This document shows positions 1-8,202 of a stretch of DNA of 18,250 nucleotides, in pieces; the stretch's first letter is position 1; each line of letters opens with the position of its first letter. The stretch is from JAWLBW01 sp041687475. GTDB taxonomy: Bacteria; J088; JAWLBW01. The stretch covers positions 1 through 18,250 of the forward strand of contig JAWLBW010000061.1 in NCBI GenBank assembly GCA_041687475.1, written 5' to 3'. The notes under the pieces are model-generated. The model searched no databases. It saw nothing but the letters and a program-made list of their open reading frames with translations, and had not been told where the DNA came from. A program made the position numbers and the translations under genes.

Positions 1-1744
1 CGCGCAGCCGCTCGGTAAGGCGGGTGCGATCCTTTTCATCCAAATCGTCGTGTTCCAGCGCCTCGGAAAAGTAACGGCCGGCTTCGTCGGCGCGCTCAAG
101 GCTCAGGTATGCTTCGCCGATGTGCTCGAGAATCGTCGGATCGTCGGCGGCCAGGGCGCGGGCCTTGAGCAAGGTTTCCAGCGCCTCGTCGAAACGCCCC
201 TGCTTGTAGTACACCCATCCGAGGCTGTCGAGAATATAGCCGTCGCCGGGCTCCAGTTCAACCGCCCTTTCGACCAGCTTCTCGGCCTCGTCGAGACGAA
301 CGCCCTTGTCGGCCCAGGTATAGCCGATGTAATTCAGCGCCTGGGCATTATCGGGCGACTTCTCGATGACGTGCTGCATCTGTTCGACCGCTTCTTCCCA
401 GCGGCCGGCCATGTCGAGGCTTACGCCGTAAAGATAACGCATGGCCTCGAGTTCCGGAAAGCGCTCGACGGCAGCCGCAAGAACCGTCACTGCCTTTTCG
501 TGTTCCTTGCCCTCGCGGTAAATGGACGACAGCAGATCAAACACATCGGGTACCGCGCCTTCGAGCAGGCGCACCTCTTCGAGACGGGCAACGGCCGACG
601 GAGTTTCGCCCGCCTCGCGCTCGAGCAGCGCCAGCTGTACCTGCGCATCGAAATACTCGGGGGCCTCACGGTCGATCTGCCCGAAGGCACGCCGGGCCGC
701 GTCGCGGTTGCCGAGCTTGGCCTGCACCGCTCCGATATAAAGATGCACGCGCGTCAATTCAGGGTTGGCGGCCAACAGGTAATTGAATTCTTCCAGTGCC
801 TTGCCGAAGTCGCCCCGCTCAAAATAAATGAGGCCGATGGTAAGGCGCAGTTCGCTTGTCTGATCGCCCTCGGCACGCATGGCCTGAAAGGAATCAAGGG
901 CGTTGTCGAGGTCGTTCTGCCGCAGATACAGCTGCCCCACCCGCTTGCGAATGTCGGTGCGATTGGGGTACCAGGTCAGCAGCTCATTGTAGCGCTCGAG
1001 CGCTTCGTCGAGCTTACCGCTCAATTCCAGTGCGAGCGCCGATTCGGCAAGGGCCGGCTGAAAGCGTGGGTGAAGGGCAAGCGCCCTGTCGTAGGCCGCA
1101 ACCGCCGACTCAAATTTTCGGCTCTCGGCGTGAATGCGCCCGATGTAATAATGCGCCACGATACTTTCGGGCACGACCTCGAGCAGTCGGTCGAGCGTGT
1201 CCAGGGCGGCTTTCTCGTCGCCCTGCTGCGCCTGCAACGAACTCAGGTAAATGTAGGCGTCTTCCGAGGCAGGCTCGAGCTCGACGACGCGCTTGTAGGC
1301 GGCAATGGCCTCGTCGGTACGGCCCTGCGAAGTGGCGATGCCGGCAAGAACGGCATGCCCCCGGGCGAGCTCGGGCTCAATTTTCAGGGCCTCGAGGGCG
1401 GCGGCGCGGGCGCGGGCGAGGTCGCCGTTGCGTACCAGCGATTCGGCCAGATTGAGCAAAACCTGGGGCGACTGCGGGTCTGCGCCCGCGGCTTTCCCGA
1501 AAAGCTCTGCGGCTTCGGCGTGCTCGCCGTTGCCTTCGGCCATGCGACCGCGCAGGTAATTGGAGTAGGCCTCGGGGTTGGCGCGACGCCGCTGTTTTTC
1601 AGCTTCGGACTCGGCGCCCGACTTCACCTCGAGGGGCGGCAACGTGACACGGCTGTCGGAAGCCGGTTCAGACGTATGGGCGCAGCCCGCCAACGCGGAA
1701 ACGACTACCCCGACTCCAAGCAAGCGATAAGTAAACAGAGCCAT
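1..1744 (-). CDS. TPR-repeat outer-membrane lipoprotein (C-terminus cut by window edge)
   Basis: Reading from the ATG at 1744 to the window edge gives 581 codons with no stop, so the C-terminus is missing. The N-terminus is a lipoprotein signal: residues 1-20 are hydrophobic and end in LAG-C21, a lipobox, so the mature protein should be lipid-anchored. A short Ser/Glu-rich linker follows. From about residue 55 there is a continuous run of 34-residue tetratricopeptide repeats with the usual small/aromatic/Ala-Pro pattern, for example segments ending in EPE, DPQSP and LEPGDGY. TPR proteins are scaffolds for protein-protein contacts; the partner is not evident here. The start is supported by a purine-rich GAGGAAA just before the ATG and by a promoter at 1764-1792. 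It lies 62 bases downstream of the uracil-DNA glycosylase gene on the same strand but seems to be transcribed separately. The TPR and lipoprotein assignment is firm; the role is not. Confidence 0.88.
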   Translation of the reverse strand, partial: MALFTYRLLGVGVVVSALAGCAHTSEPASDSRVTLPPLEVKSGAESEAEKQRRRANPEAYSNYLRGRMAEGNGEHAEAAELFGKAAGADPQSPQVLLNLAESLVRNGDLARARAAALEALKIEPELARGHAVLAGIATSQGRTDEAIAAYKRVVELEPASEDAYIYLSSLQAQQGDEKAALDTLDRLLEVVPESIVAHYYIGRIHAESRKFESAVAAYDRALALHPRFQPALAESALALELSGKLDEALERYNELLTWYPNRTDIRKRVGQLYLRQNDLDNALDSFQAMRAEGDQTSELRLTIGLIYFERGDFGKALEEFNYLLAANPELTRVHLYIGAVQAKLGNRDAARRAFGQIDREAPEYFDAQVQLALLEREAGETPSAVARLEEVRLLEGAVPDVFDLLSSIYREGKEHEKAVTVLAAAVERFPELEAMRYLYGVSLDMAGRWEEAVEQMQHVIEKSPDNAQALNYIGYTWADKGVRLDEAEKLVERAVELEPGDGYILDSLGWVYYKQGRFDEALETLLKARALAADDPTILEHIGEAYLSLERADEAGRYFSEALEHDDLDEKDRTRLTERLR

Positions 1745-1763
1745 TTTCCTCAGTTAAAACAAG

Positions 1764-1792
1764 ACTTTATCACGCACGCGAAAAGGCGTCAA
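1764..1792 (-). promoter_or_regulatory. sigma70-like promoter for the TPR lipoprotein
   Basis: On the minus strand, TTGACG (1792-1787) is followed by exactly 17 bases and then TAAAGT (1769-1764). These match the -35 consensus at 5/6 and the -10 consensus at 4/6. The expected start site lies about 13 bases before the ATG at 1744. Confidence 0.6.
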
Positions 1793-1806
1793 CCGGGTGC
1801 GGACGA

Positions 1807-2448
1807 TTATGGTATCGGCCCACGCGCTTCATCGGGCGGCCCGATGACGGCCTGCCATGCGGCTGAAAGGGCCGCGAGCCCCGCTTCGTGCAGGCTCCGG
1901 TGTGCCGGATCGTTCAGCCAGCGGCTGAGGCCCGACGGATGGGGCAGCACGACGACGCGACGACTCCGGCCGCCCCACTGCACTTCATGCACCCTTCCGA
2001 CCACCGCGTCGAGGGGGGCCTGGCTGCCGAACACCTCTTTCTGGGCGAACCCGCCCACGGCCACCACCCAATCGGGGTCGACCAGATCGCGCAGGGCGCT
2101 CACGTGCGCACGACAGTTGCGGCGCATTTCGGCCGACGGGGGGCGATCGTCCTTCGAACCCGTGCGGGTACCCGGCCAACAGTGCGCCACGGCGCAAATG
2201 AAAAGATGACGGCGCACATGCGCTTCCGAGCCCATGCCCGCCTCGACGAACCACTTGAACAGATTGCGACCGGCCGGGCCGGCAAACTTCCGGTTCTGGC
2301 GTAACTCTTCCTTGCCCGGTGCCTGCCCCAGCAGAAAGAAGCGTTGCCCGACATAGTCGGTGACAATCGGATAACTTTCGGGCGGAAGCGTGCAGGCGCG
2401 GCAGGCCCTGACATGGGCAATGAGGCGCGTGGCATTGGTTTCGGGCAT
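1807..2448 (-). CDS. Uracil-DNA glycosylase superfamily protein, family 4/5-like with Fe-S cysteines
   Basis: This 213-aa protein has the layout of the iron-sulfur uracil-DNA glycosylases, which remove uracil (or related damaged bases) from DNA to start base excision repair. Visible signatures are GQAPGKEE at 41-48 (the water-activating motif, usually GEAPG in family 4), FAGPAGRN at 55-62, and the DNA-intercalating HPSGLSRW at 170-177. Cysteines at 16 and 19 (C-x2-C), 90 and 112 have the spacing expected for the four ligands of a 4Fe-4S cluster. The length is normal for family 4. Gln replaces Glu in the first motif, so substrate preference may differ from classical family 4 enzymes. No good Shine-Dalgarno precedes the ATG at 2448. 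The gene is divergent from the deacetylase gene at 2581. Confidence 0.85.
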   Translation of the reverse strand: MPETNATRLIAHVRACRACTLPPESYPIVTDYVGQRFFLLGQAPGKEELRQNRKFAGPAGRNLFKWFVEAGMGSEAHVRRHLFICAVAHCWPGTRTGSKDDRPPSAEMRRNCRAHVSALRDLVDPDWVVAVGGFAQKEVFGSQAPLDAVVGRVHEVQWGGRSRRVVVLPHPSGLSRWLNDPAHRSLHEAGLAALSAAWQAVIGPPDEARGPIP

Positions 2449-2566
2449 GGTCGGCTTTTACCATACCGCAAAGCGCGCCCGCATTGCTAGCCGCTATACG
2501 ACCGTTTCGCACCACGGCGGCCCGCTTCGAACATGAAAGGAATACGCGCCCGACGCCTTCAACCCG

Positions 2567-2580
2567 GCTACAATGGTAGC
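2567..2580 (+). promoter_or_regulatory. Dyad containing a -10-like TACAAT, directly before the deacetylase start
   Basis: GCTAC (2567-2571), AATG, GTAGC (2576-2580) is a perfect 5-bp inverted repeat touching the ATG at 2581. It contains TACAAT (2569-2574), a 5/6 match to a -10 element. If that hexamer is used, transcription would begin at or very near the ATG, implying a leaderless message; no Shine-Dalgarno is visible. No convincing -35 lies 16-18 bases upstream, so this is tentative. Confidence 0.35.
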
Positions 2581-3522
2581 ATGTTCCGCCTGTTCCGACG
2601 CCCGGCGCCGCGGCTTGCCGCCGTCTATCACGACGCCTACCTCGTCAGCCCTTCGGCCGTCGAGCGTACGGGCCTTTTCGATACCGAGCGTCCCGCCCGC
2701 ATTCGCCGCGCCCTCGAGTCGAATCGCAGATTGCGCAGGTGTCTGCGCTGGTTGACGCCCGAGCCCGTCGCCCACGAAGATCTGGCACGCATTCACGCCC
2801 CCGCATACCTGCAGGAAGCCTCGCAACCGGCGTTTCTTGCCCACGCGCTTCATCTGCCGAACCTTGATCCCTGGGACCGCGACGTGTGGGAAGGACTGCT
2901 TCTCGCGACCGGCGGAACGCTGCTTGCCATGCTCGAAGCCATTGAAACCCGACTGCCGACCGCCAATCTGACGGGCGGCTTTCACCATGCGGGGCCGGCC
3001 CGGGCCGCGGGCTTCTGCGTAATCAACGACGTTGCCGTGGGCATTGCCGGGCTCCGGGCACGCGGCTTTCACGGTAATATCGCCGTCATCGATCTCGATT
3101 ACCATCACGGCGACGGTACTGAAATCTGCCTTGCCGAAGACAATCATACCTGGTGCCTGTCCTTGCATGCCGACCTGTGGCACGAGACCGGCAAACCGGA
3201 AATCATTCACCGCCGCGTCGGCGACGACATCGGGGCGCGCGACTATCTTGCCGCGCTCGACGACGCTCTGCAGGAACTTACGCGCCGCATGAGACCTGAC
3301 CTGGTCGTCTATCTGGCGGGTTCCGACCCATGGGAAGGCGACGGGCTCTGCCCGATGCGTCTCGACGCCGCCACCCTGCTCGCGCGCGACACCACCGTGC
3401 ACGCCTGGGCCCGTTCGCACGACAGCGCCTTCACGGTACTGCCTGCCGGGGGCTACGGCGCCGAATCGTGGCGCATCACGGCGCAGTTTCTGGAATATCT
3501 GTTATCCGAGGAATCGTTATGA
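2581..3522 (+). CDS. Histone deacetylase-family (arginase/deacetylase fold) zinc amidohydrolase
   Basis: The 313-aa product carries the complete active site of the bacterial HDAC/AcuC/acetylpolyamine amidohydrolase family, which removes acetyl groups from lysines, polyamines or other amines. The catalytic His pair is at 135-136 (GGFHHAG). Zinc ligands are D173 and H175 in DLDYHHGDGTE and D249 in AGSDPWEGD. The transition-state Tyr is Y292 in AGGYG. The length matches single-domain bacterial enzymes. I chose the ATG at 2581 over an in-frame ATG at 2533 because the family's N-terminal strand (AAVYHDAYL) follows soon after it and a -10-like element sits between the two. It ends in ATGA, overlapping the start of the next gene by 4 bases, so the two are probably translationally coupled. 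The substrate cannot be inferred; protein lysine or acetylated small amines are both possible. Confidence 0.9.
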   Translation: MFRLFRRPAPRLAAVYHDAYLVSPSAVERTGLFDTERPARIRRALESNRRLRRCLRWLTPEPVAHEDLARIHAPAYLQEASQPAFLAHALHLPNLDPWDRDVWEGLLLATGGTLLAMLEAIETRLPTANLTGGFHHAGPARAAGFCVINDVAVGIAGLRARGFHGNIAVIDLDYHHGDGTEICLAEDNHTWCLSLHADLWHETGKPEIIHRRVGDDIGARDYLAALDDALQELTRRMRPDLVVYLAGSDPWEGDGLCPMRLDAATLLARDTTVHAWARSHDSAFTVLPAGGYGAESWRITAQFLEYLLSEESL

Positions 3523-4415
3523 AGTGGACGCGCGAGTGGCTCTCTCTTCGCTACCGCTTTCTGGCAAGCCAGCTCAGCAATCTCGACCTGCAGGCCCCCG
3601 ACCCCGAAGATCTGACGCCCCTCGAAGAAGAAGATCTGCTGAAGGATCTGCGCGGCGACATGACTTCTAGCCGGTACCTGGGCTTTTTCACCCGCCGGGG
3701 TCTCATCAACCTTGTCGATCACCTGGGGCTCATCGACCGTCTGCGCAAGCGCGGCTTCACCCCGCATCTCGACCTGCGCACCGGCGACGCCGACCGCCAG
3801 CTGCTTCGCGTGTACGACGGGGCCGAACATGTTCCGTCGCGACTTCTGGTCGAAGCGGCTGCCCGTATCGACATGATTCAGGTGCACACCGAGCCCGATA
3901 AGGAACCGGGGCGCTACCGCATGCTCGTCATCGACTGGCTTCTGCTGCAGAATCCCAAGGCCGAGTTTTCAGGCTATCGCCCCCGCCTTCCCGGCCAGAA
4001 CTACCCGGGCCTCAGGCTGGGGGCGGAAATCGGCGAAATCTTCATTCTCATCGCCATGCGGCTGCACTGCGATGGGGTTCTGGCCACCCCGCAGTACTAC
4101 CACAACGGCGTGCTGTACAGCCGTAAACTGCGTTGCCTTGAACCCGAACGGCAGGGCGAGCTCTGGGCCCTCGAACGCGATCTGTCGAGCCTGAGCCTTG
4201 CCGAACAGAGCTGGGCCATCGATATGGGCTGCGTAGAAGACACCGCCGGCGAAATCTACCGCTGGCCGGCGCCGCCCATGCTCTTCCCGTTCAACGAGGA
4301 ACTTGCCGACTACATCAGCGGAAAGCCCTATCGCGAGCGCATGACGCGCGCTCGCGACACGAGGTTCTTTCAGCTCGACATGGATCGGTTCGAGCGAAGC
4401 TACGAACCGCTCTGA
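3519..4415 (+). CDS. Conserved-looking protein of unknown function, coupled to the deacetylase
   Basis: This 298-aa protein is not one I can assign to a characterised family. It has no signal peptide or clear membrane segment and looks cytosolic. The N-terminal ~55 residues are acidic and charged (a LEEEDLLKDLR stretch). The most motif-like parts are LPGQNYPGLRLG at 157-168, followed by a helix, and QYYHNGVLY at 192-200, then a WAIDMGCVED segment. This has the look of a fold with conserved loops rather than a low-complexity protein. The ATG at 3519 shares the ATGA overlap with the deacetylase stop, so the pair is probably co-expressed and may act on the same substrate or regulate one another. 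That is inference from context only. The gene converges on gspN, with 9 bases between the stop codons. Confidence 0.8.
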   Translation: MKWTREWLSLRYRFLASQLSNLDLQAPDPEDLTPLEEEDLLKDLRGDMTSSRYLGFFTRRGLINLVDHLGLIDRLRKRGFTPHLDLRTGDADRQLLRVYDGAEHVPSRLLVEAAARIDMIQVHTEPDKEPGRYRMLVIDWLLLQNPKAEFSGYRPRLPGQNYPGLRLGAEIGEIFILIAMRLHCDGVLATPQYYHNGVLYSRKLRCLEPERQGELWALERDLSSLSLAEQSWAIDMGCVEDTAGEIYRWPAPPMLFPFNEELADYISGKPYRERMTRARDTRFFQLDMDRFERSYEPL

Positions 4416-4428
4416 TTCCGGTAATCAG
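4412..4428. other. Short hairpin spanning both convergent stop codons
   Basis: CTGATT (4412-4417), CCGGT, AATCAG (4423-4428) is a perfect 6-bp stem with a 5-base loop. It contains the stop codon of the 298-aa protein on the plus strand and of gspN on the minus strand. No T-tract follows on either side, so it is at best a weak terminator or an RNA 3'-end structure. Confidence 0.35.
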
Positions 4429-5288
4429 CGGGGGCTGGAAATGGTGCCGCCGACCTTGCGAATGTAGCGTCCCTGCGGGTTCTTGGTCATGCGAAGCATG
4501 GGCATGAACATGCCGACCGATTCTTCGACCCGTTGCGAAAGGCCCAGCTCGAGACTCAGGTCGAGACCCGAACGGGTGAACGGCTGTGCCAGGGCAACGC
4601 TGCCGTCGACAGCCAGCTTTACATCCTGACCATCGCTCGCAAAACGATCGAAGATGAGTTTTCCGTTTTCGAGCAGCACGGCGCCGTGCACGTCGCCGAA
4701 GTCAACGGGCGGAATGCGGAAAGCTCCCATCAGATCGCCTTCCTCAAGGCGCAGATTGTCGACAACGACGTCGGCGGTACCGACGTGTTGCTGCAGGCTG
4801 CTCAGCAGCTCGAAGTCGAAGCGGGCATCGACGACCCCCTTGAGGGGAACCTGGAGCTTGCGCTGCAGCCCTTCGACCGCCGACAAATCGACGCCCGAAA
4901 GTTCGCCCGAGAGCCAGTTCGACTCGCCGCGGCGGGTCACGGTGGCATCAAGCCCGCCGCCGTACCCCTCGCCCTCGATGGCCACCCCCGCCTTGCCCAG
5001 AACCAGCGGCAGCACAAGCGTACGAACCGAAATCCGGTCGAGCTCTGCGAGCGGAAGCTTGGCCTCGGTATTCTGGTTGAAGACGCGCACGCCCTCGAGG
5101 CTGAAGCCCGGCAGCAGGGTGGCGCCCACGGCCGTATAGTCAATCCGGTAACCGGCGTTTTCGGCGTAGGCTACCGCCACGCGGGCAAGCCGGTCGGAAG
5201 GCACGCGCAGCACGGCAAACAGCACCAGCCCGGCAAGAAACAGACCGACGTAAGCAACGATTTCCCAGCGAATTGAACGTTCGGCCAT
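4425..5288 (-). CDS. gspN: Type II secretion system protein GspN, AsmA-like
   Basis: The 287-aa product has one N-terminal transmembrane helix (about residues 8-26) followed by a large periplasmic beta-rich region of the AsmA/GspN type: AGYRIDYTAVGATLLPGFSLEGVRV near the start, then repeated ligand-free beta strands. This matches the long GspN form found with GspL and GspM in deltaproteobacterial and leptospiral type II secretion clusters. GspN is an accessory inner-membrane component whose exact role is unclear. It is the last gene of the mutL-miaA-gspLMN run, starting 2 bases after gspM, with an AGGGG Shine-Dalgarno inside the gspM end. Family and context agree; without the other gsp genes the link to a working secreton is inferred. 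Confidence 0.82.
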   Translation of the reverse strand: MAERSIRWEIVAYVGLFLAGLVLFAVLRVPSDRLARVAVAYAENAGYRIDYTAVGATLLPGFSLEGVRVFNQNTEAKLPLAELDRISVRTLVLPLVLGKAGVAIEGEGYGGGLDATVTRRGESNWLSGELSGVDLSAVEGLQRKLQVPLKGVVDARFDFELLSSLQQHVGTADVVVDNLRLEEGDLMGAFRIPPVDFGDVHGAVLLENGKLIFDRFASDGQDVKLAVDGSVALAQPFTRSGLDLSLELGLSQRVEESVGMFMPMLRMTKNPQGRYIRKVGGTISSPR

Positions 5289-5290
5289 GC

Positions 5291-5779
5291 TTACCCCTGG
5301 TAGACCTCGACCGTCACGTCGAGCAGCTCCGGATTATCGAAGCGCTTCTTGACGTGCAGCTCATCGACCTTGAGCGGATACCGACCGCCGCGTTCGACCT
5401 GAAAGAGCAGGTTGGTCATCTGTTTCAGGTTCACCCCGGCAAGCTTGAGCTCGATGGACTCACGCTTGATGCTGCCCTGGGAAATACCCGACCCCGGCTT
5501 CATGTACTCGATGTTCGACTGCACCCCTGCCTGCCGCGTCAGGCCCTCGAGGTAGGAAAGCAGATTCACGTTTTCGGTGCCCGCCGGAAGCGAGCTGCGA
5601 AGCTCACGTACCTGTTCGGCCAGCGTGCGCATTTCGGCCAGGTCGGTCGTTCGGGTCTCGATGCGCGAATCGGCATCGGCAACCGCCTGGTTCAGCGGAC
5701 GAAGAACCAGCAGGTACAACAGTATGAAACCTGCAAGCACCGCACCGATTACGACCATCTGTCGCTCGCGAGCGTTCAT
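5291..5779 (-). CDS. gspM: Type II secretion system protein GspM (PilO-like)
   Basis: This 162-aa protein has the GspM/PilO layout: a short cytoplasmic tail, one transmembrane helix (about residues 8-27, VVIGAVLAGFILLYLLVL), a coiled coil (about 30-65, rich in Arg/Glu/Leu heptads), and a small ferredoxin-like periplasmic domain to the C-terminus. GspM pairs with GspL to form the inner-membrane assembly platform that links the secretion ATPase to the periplasmic pseudopilus. Its ATG overlaps the gspL stop (ATGA) and an AGGAG sits 6 bases upstream, so translation should be coupled to gspL. Confidence 0.82.
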   Translation of the reverse strand: MNARERQMVVIGAVLAGFILLYLLVLRPLNQAVADADSRIETRTTDLAEMRTLAEQVRELRSSLPAGTENVNLLSYLEGLTRQAGVQSNIEYMKPGSGISQGSIKRESIELKLAGVNLKQMTNLLFQVERGGRYPLKVDELHVKKRFDNPELLDVTVEVYQG

Positions 5780-7287
5780 CCCTTCTCCTGAATGCTGATG
5801 TCGAACACAATGACCTCGCCGCGTTTCTGCGAATTTTCGACCTTCGCCCCCTGCACCTGCGGGGCCCCGGCAATGGCCTGACGAATCGATTCGATGTTTT
5901 CGTACGAATCGGTTTCGGCCTTGATACGCAACCCCGTCGAGTCCTTGTGCAGTTCACGTATCTCGAACTGCGTGTCGTCGCCCACGGTCTCCGACAACAG
6001 TTTCAACATATCGACCGTGCTCGCGCCCGACGAACCGGACATGGCCTTTTGCAGACGCCGGGTCTCGGCCCGCATCTGTTGGGCCGGATCGACCACGGGC
6101 TGATCGGGAAAGGTTTCCTGAAAGACCTGGGTGATTTCGCTGCGAAGCCTATCGGCCTCGGCCGATTTCGACATGTACATGAACAGGTTGCCCAGCACCA
6201 CGAGCAGCAGCAGCACCCCGGCCAGCGCGCCGGTAAAGATGAGCTTACCCTTGACCAGCTGAATGGCGCGGGTATAGGTAAACTCGCCGCACCGCAGGTC
6301 GAACCCGCCCTCGGGTCTGCGAGCAAGAACGGCTGCGCCCACGAGGGGCGCATAGTCGCCGAGTTCGCCGTCGGTGGTTCCCGCGGCGGCCTCGTCCCAC
6401 ACGTTCTGCTCGACCGGCAGATGCAGCTCTTCGCCCATGGTCTCGGCCATGGCCGGCCAACCGGCCATGCGCCCGCTTGCCACCAGGCGGGCGACGCGCA
6501 CGCCGGCCGACTTTTCGACCGAGCGCAGGGTCTGCTCGACGTCGCGCAGGAGCGGCCGCAGCAGCCCGGCCCGTTCATCGGCCATGGCGCCGGCTTCAAA
6601 GACCTGCGCCAGATCGCCGGCCGAACGGGTACCGGCGGCAGCCACCCGGCTCAACAACTGATTGCGGCCGGTGCGAATCACCCGGGCCGTACGAAAACCG
6701 GCAGGCGTGGTTATGAGCAGGAGCGACCGGTCGGCGTCGACATGAAGCCAGGCCGTGGGCACCGGCTCTTCGGCCGCTTCGCCACCTTCAGCACGGTGAC
6801 CCGCCGCGCTCGCGGCTTCCAGCGCGAAGGCGTCAAGCCAGAGATTACGAGGGTCCTGACCGGCTTCGCGGTAGAGTTCGAGGCGATCGGCCACCCGCTC
6901 GCGAAGAGTCGCCCCCACCAGAATCTCGCTTTCTTCGCCCTTTTTAGCGGCCTGCAGAATCTGATAGTTGTAAACCAGGTCTTCGGGGTCGAACGGAAAC
7001 ACGCCGTCGAGTTCGAACGGCAGTACCTGATCGATGCGCTTCCGGTCGGAAAACGGAAGCCGCAGCGAACGCAGCGACACCTGTTCAAGGCCGAACACGC
7101 CCACCAGGTCGTCGACGGGAACGGTTATGCGCTCCATCAGCCGGGTTACGGCCCCGGTAGCGCCGTCTTCAGGCAATACCTGCTCTTCGGCCAGCTCGAG
7201 CAACGAGAACTCACGCCCCGTCTGCTGCAGCGCGGCCATGCGCACGGCCTGTTCGCCGATATCCAAAGCTACGATTACACGCGCCAT
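5776..7287 (-). CDS. gspL: Type II secretion system protein GspL (PilM/PilN-like fusion)
   Basis: The 503-aa protein has the standard GspL architecture. Residues 1-325 form an actin-like cytoplasmic domain (start VIVALDIGEQAVRM, later LPFELDGVFPF and VGAAVLARRP). The GspL signature GGFDLRCGEFTYTR is at 327-340. A single transmembrane helix lies at about 348-371, followed by a periplasmic coiled coil and ferredoxin-like domain. GspL recruits the GspE ATPase to the inner membrane and dimerises with GspM. The ATG begins immediately after the miaA stop, with AGGA as a likely ribosome site. It differs from PilM, which lacks the membrane helix; here PilM-like and PilN-like parts are in one chain. 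The gspC-K genes are not in the window. Confidence 0.87.
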   Translation of the reverse strand: MARVIVALDIGEQAVRMAALQQTGREFSLLELAEEQVLPEDGATGAVTRLMERITVPVDDLVGVFGLEQVSLRSLRLPFSDRKRIDQVLPFELDGVFPFDPEDLVYNYQILQAAKKGEESEILVGATLRERVADRLELYREAGQDPRNLWLDAFALEAASAAGHRAEGGEAAEEPVPTAWLHVDADRSLLLITTPAGFRTARVIRTGRNQLLSRVAAAGTRSAGDLAQVFEAGAMADERAGLLRPLLRDVEQTLRSVEKSAGVRVARLVASGRMAGWPAMAETMGEELHLPVEQNVWDEAAAGTTDGELGDYAPLVGAAVLARRPEGGFDLRCGEFTYTRAIQLVKGKLIFTGALAGVLLLLVVLGNLFMYMSKSAEADRLRSEITQVFQETFPDQPVVDPAQQMRAETRRLQKAMSGSSGASTVDMLKLLSETVGDDTQFEIRELHKDSTGLRIKAETDSYENIESIRQAIAGAPQVQGAKVENSQKRGEVIVFDISIQEKG

Positions 7288-8202
7288 TCAATCCTGCTTG
7301 CGCAGCCACGTTTCCGTGGCCCTTAACAATCGATCCACGTTATCAGTTTGAAGCGGATCGGACCAGTCGACCTGCCGATTTGCACGAAACCACGTCAACT
7401 GCCGCTTGGCATAACGTCGGGTGCGACGCCTGGCAAGGGCCATGGCTTCGTTCTCGGGCAACGTTCCCCGCAGATAGGCATACACCTCGGCATAACCTAC
7501 GCTCTGCATGGGACGGCACTCAGCATATCCTTTTTCGACCAGTCCTTGCACCTCTTCGGGCCAGCCTGCCGCCCACATGCGCTCGACGCGGGCGTCGATG
7601 CGGCGGTAGAGCAGCTCGCGGGGCGAGCTCAGGCCCAGCCAGAAAACATTGTACCTTGCCGCCGGCGCCTGCACAGCGGCCCACTCCGACGGAGTTCGCC
7701 CCGAAGTCTCAAAAATTTCCAGCGCCCTGATCAGGCGGAACCGATCACGGGCGGCAATGGCGCGCTCGCGGGCGGGGTCGATTTCGGCCAGGCGCCGACG
7801 CAACGCGGCTTCGTCAAGTTCGGAAAGCCGGCTGCGCACCTCGTCGTTCCTGCCGGGAGCTTCGATAAGCCCCTCAATCAACGCCCGGAAGTAAAACCCC
7901 GTGCCCCCCACGACAATGGGCAACCGGCCCGCGGCCTGCGTCCGGGCAATGGCTTCGTCGGCCAACCGGGCGTAATCGGCCGCCGTAAAGTCCTCATCGG
8001 GTTCGACGACATCGACAAGCTCGTGCGTTACCCGTGCCCGCTCTTCGGACGTAGGCTTGGCCGATCCGATGTCGAACCCCCGGTACACCTGTACCGAGTC
8101 GGCGCCGATGATGACGCCGTTCAGGCGCTCGGCCAGCGCAAGCGCCGTATCGGACTTGCCCGAAGCGGTCGGTCCGACGATGGCAACGACGGCCGTGGTC
8201 AT
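7288..8202 (-). CDS. miaA: tRNA dimethylallyltransferase MiaA
   Basis: MiaA transfers a dimethylallyl group to N6 of A37 in tRNAs that read codons starting with U, the first step to ms2i6A. The 304-aa length is typical. The P-loop GPTASGKS is at 10-17, followed by the substrate-binding GADSVQVYRGFDIGSAKPT, the VVGGTGFYFRAL motif, and a C-terminal TRRYAKRQLTWFR segment that is diagnostic of the family. Its start overlaps the mutL stop by 4 bases (ATGA), and mutL-miaA is a widely conserved pair. No key residue is missing. Confidence 0.97.
   Translation of the reverse strand: MTTAVVAIVGPTASGKSDTALALAERLNGVIIGADSVQVYRGFDIGSAKPTSEERARVTHELVDVVEPDEDFTAADYARLADEAIARTQAAGRLPIVVGGTGFYFRALIEGLIEAPGRNDEVRSRLSELDEAALRRRLAEIDPARERAIAARDRFRLIRALEIFETSGRTPSEWAAVQAPAARYNVFWLGLSSPRELLYRRIDARVERMWAAGWPEEVQGLVEKGYAECRPMQSVGYAEVYAYLRGTLPENEAMALARRRTRRYAKRQLTWFRANRQVDWSDPLQTDNVDRLLRATETWLRKQD

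Noticed and set aside
50..2209. 719-codon open frame on the plus strand
   Set aside because: It lies antisense to the TPR lipoprotein and runs into the glycosylase gene. Its translation has no domain pattern, while the minus-strand frames show clear TPR and glycosylase motifs. Long antisense frames are common in GC-rich DNA.
5776..7287. Type IV pilus PilM-PilN-PilO as the identity of the gspL-gspM genes
   Set aside because: PilM lacks a membrane helix and is separate from PilN. Here the actin-like domain, the DLRCGEF signature and the membrane helix are in one chain and an AsmA-like GspN follows, which fits type II secretion better.
5947..7326. 459-codon plus-strand frame opposite gspL
   Set aside because: Antisense shadow of gspL; Gln/His/Gly-rich with no recognisable domain or ribosome site.
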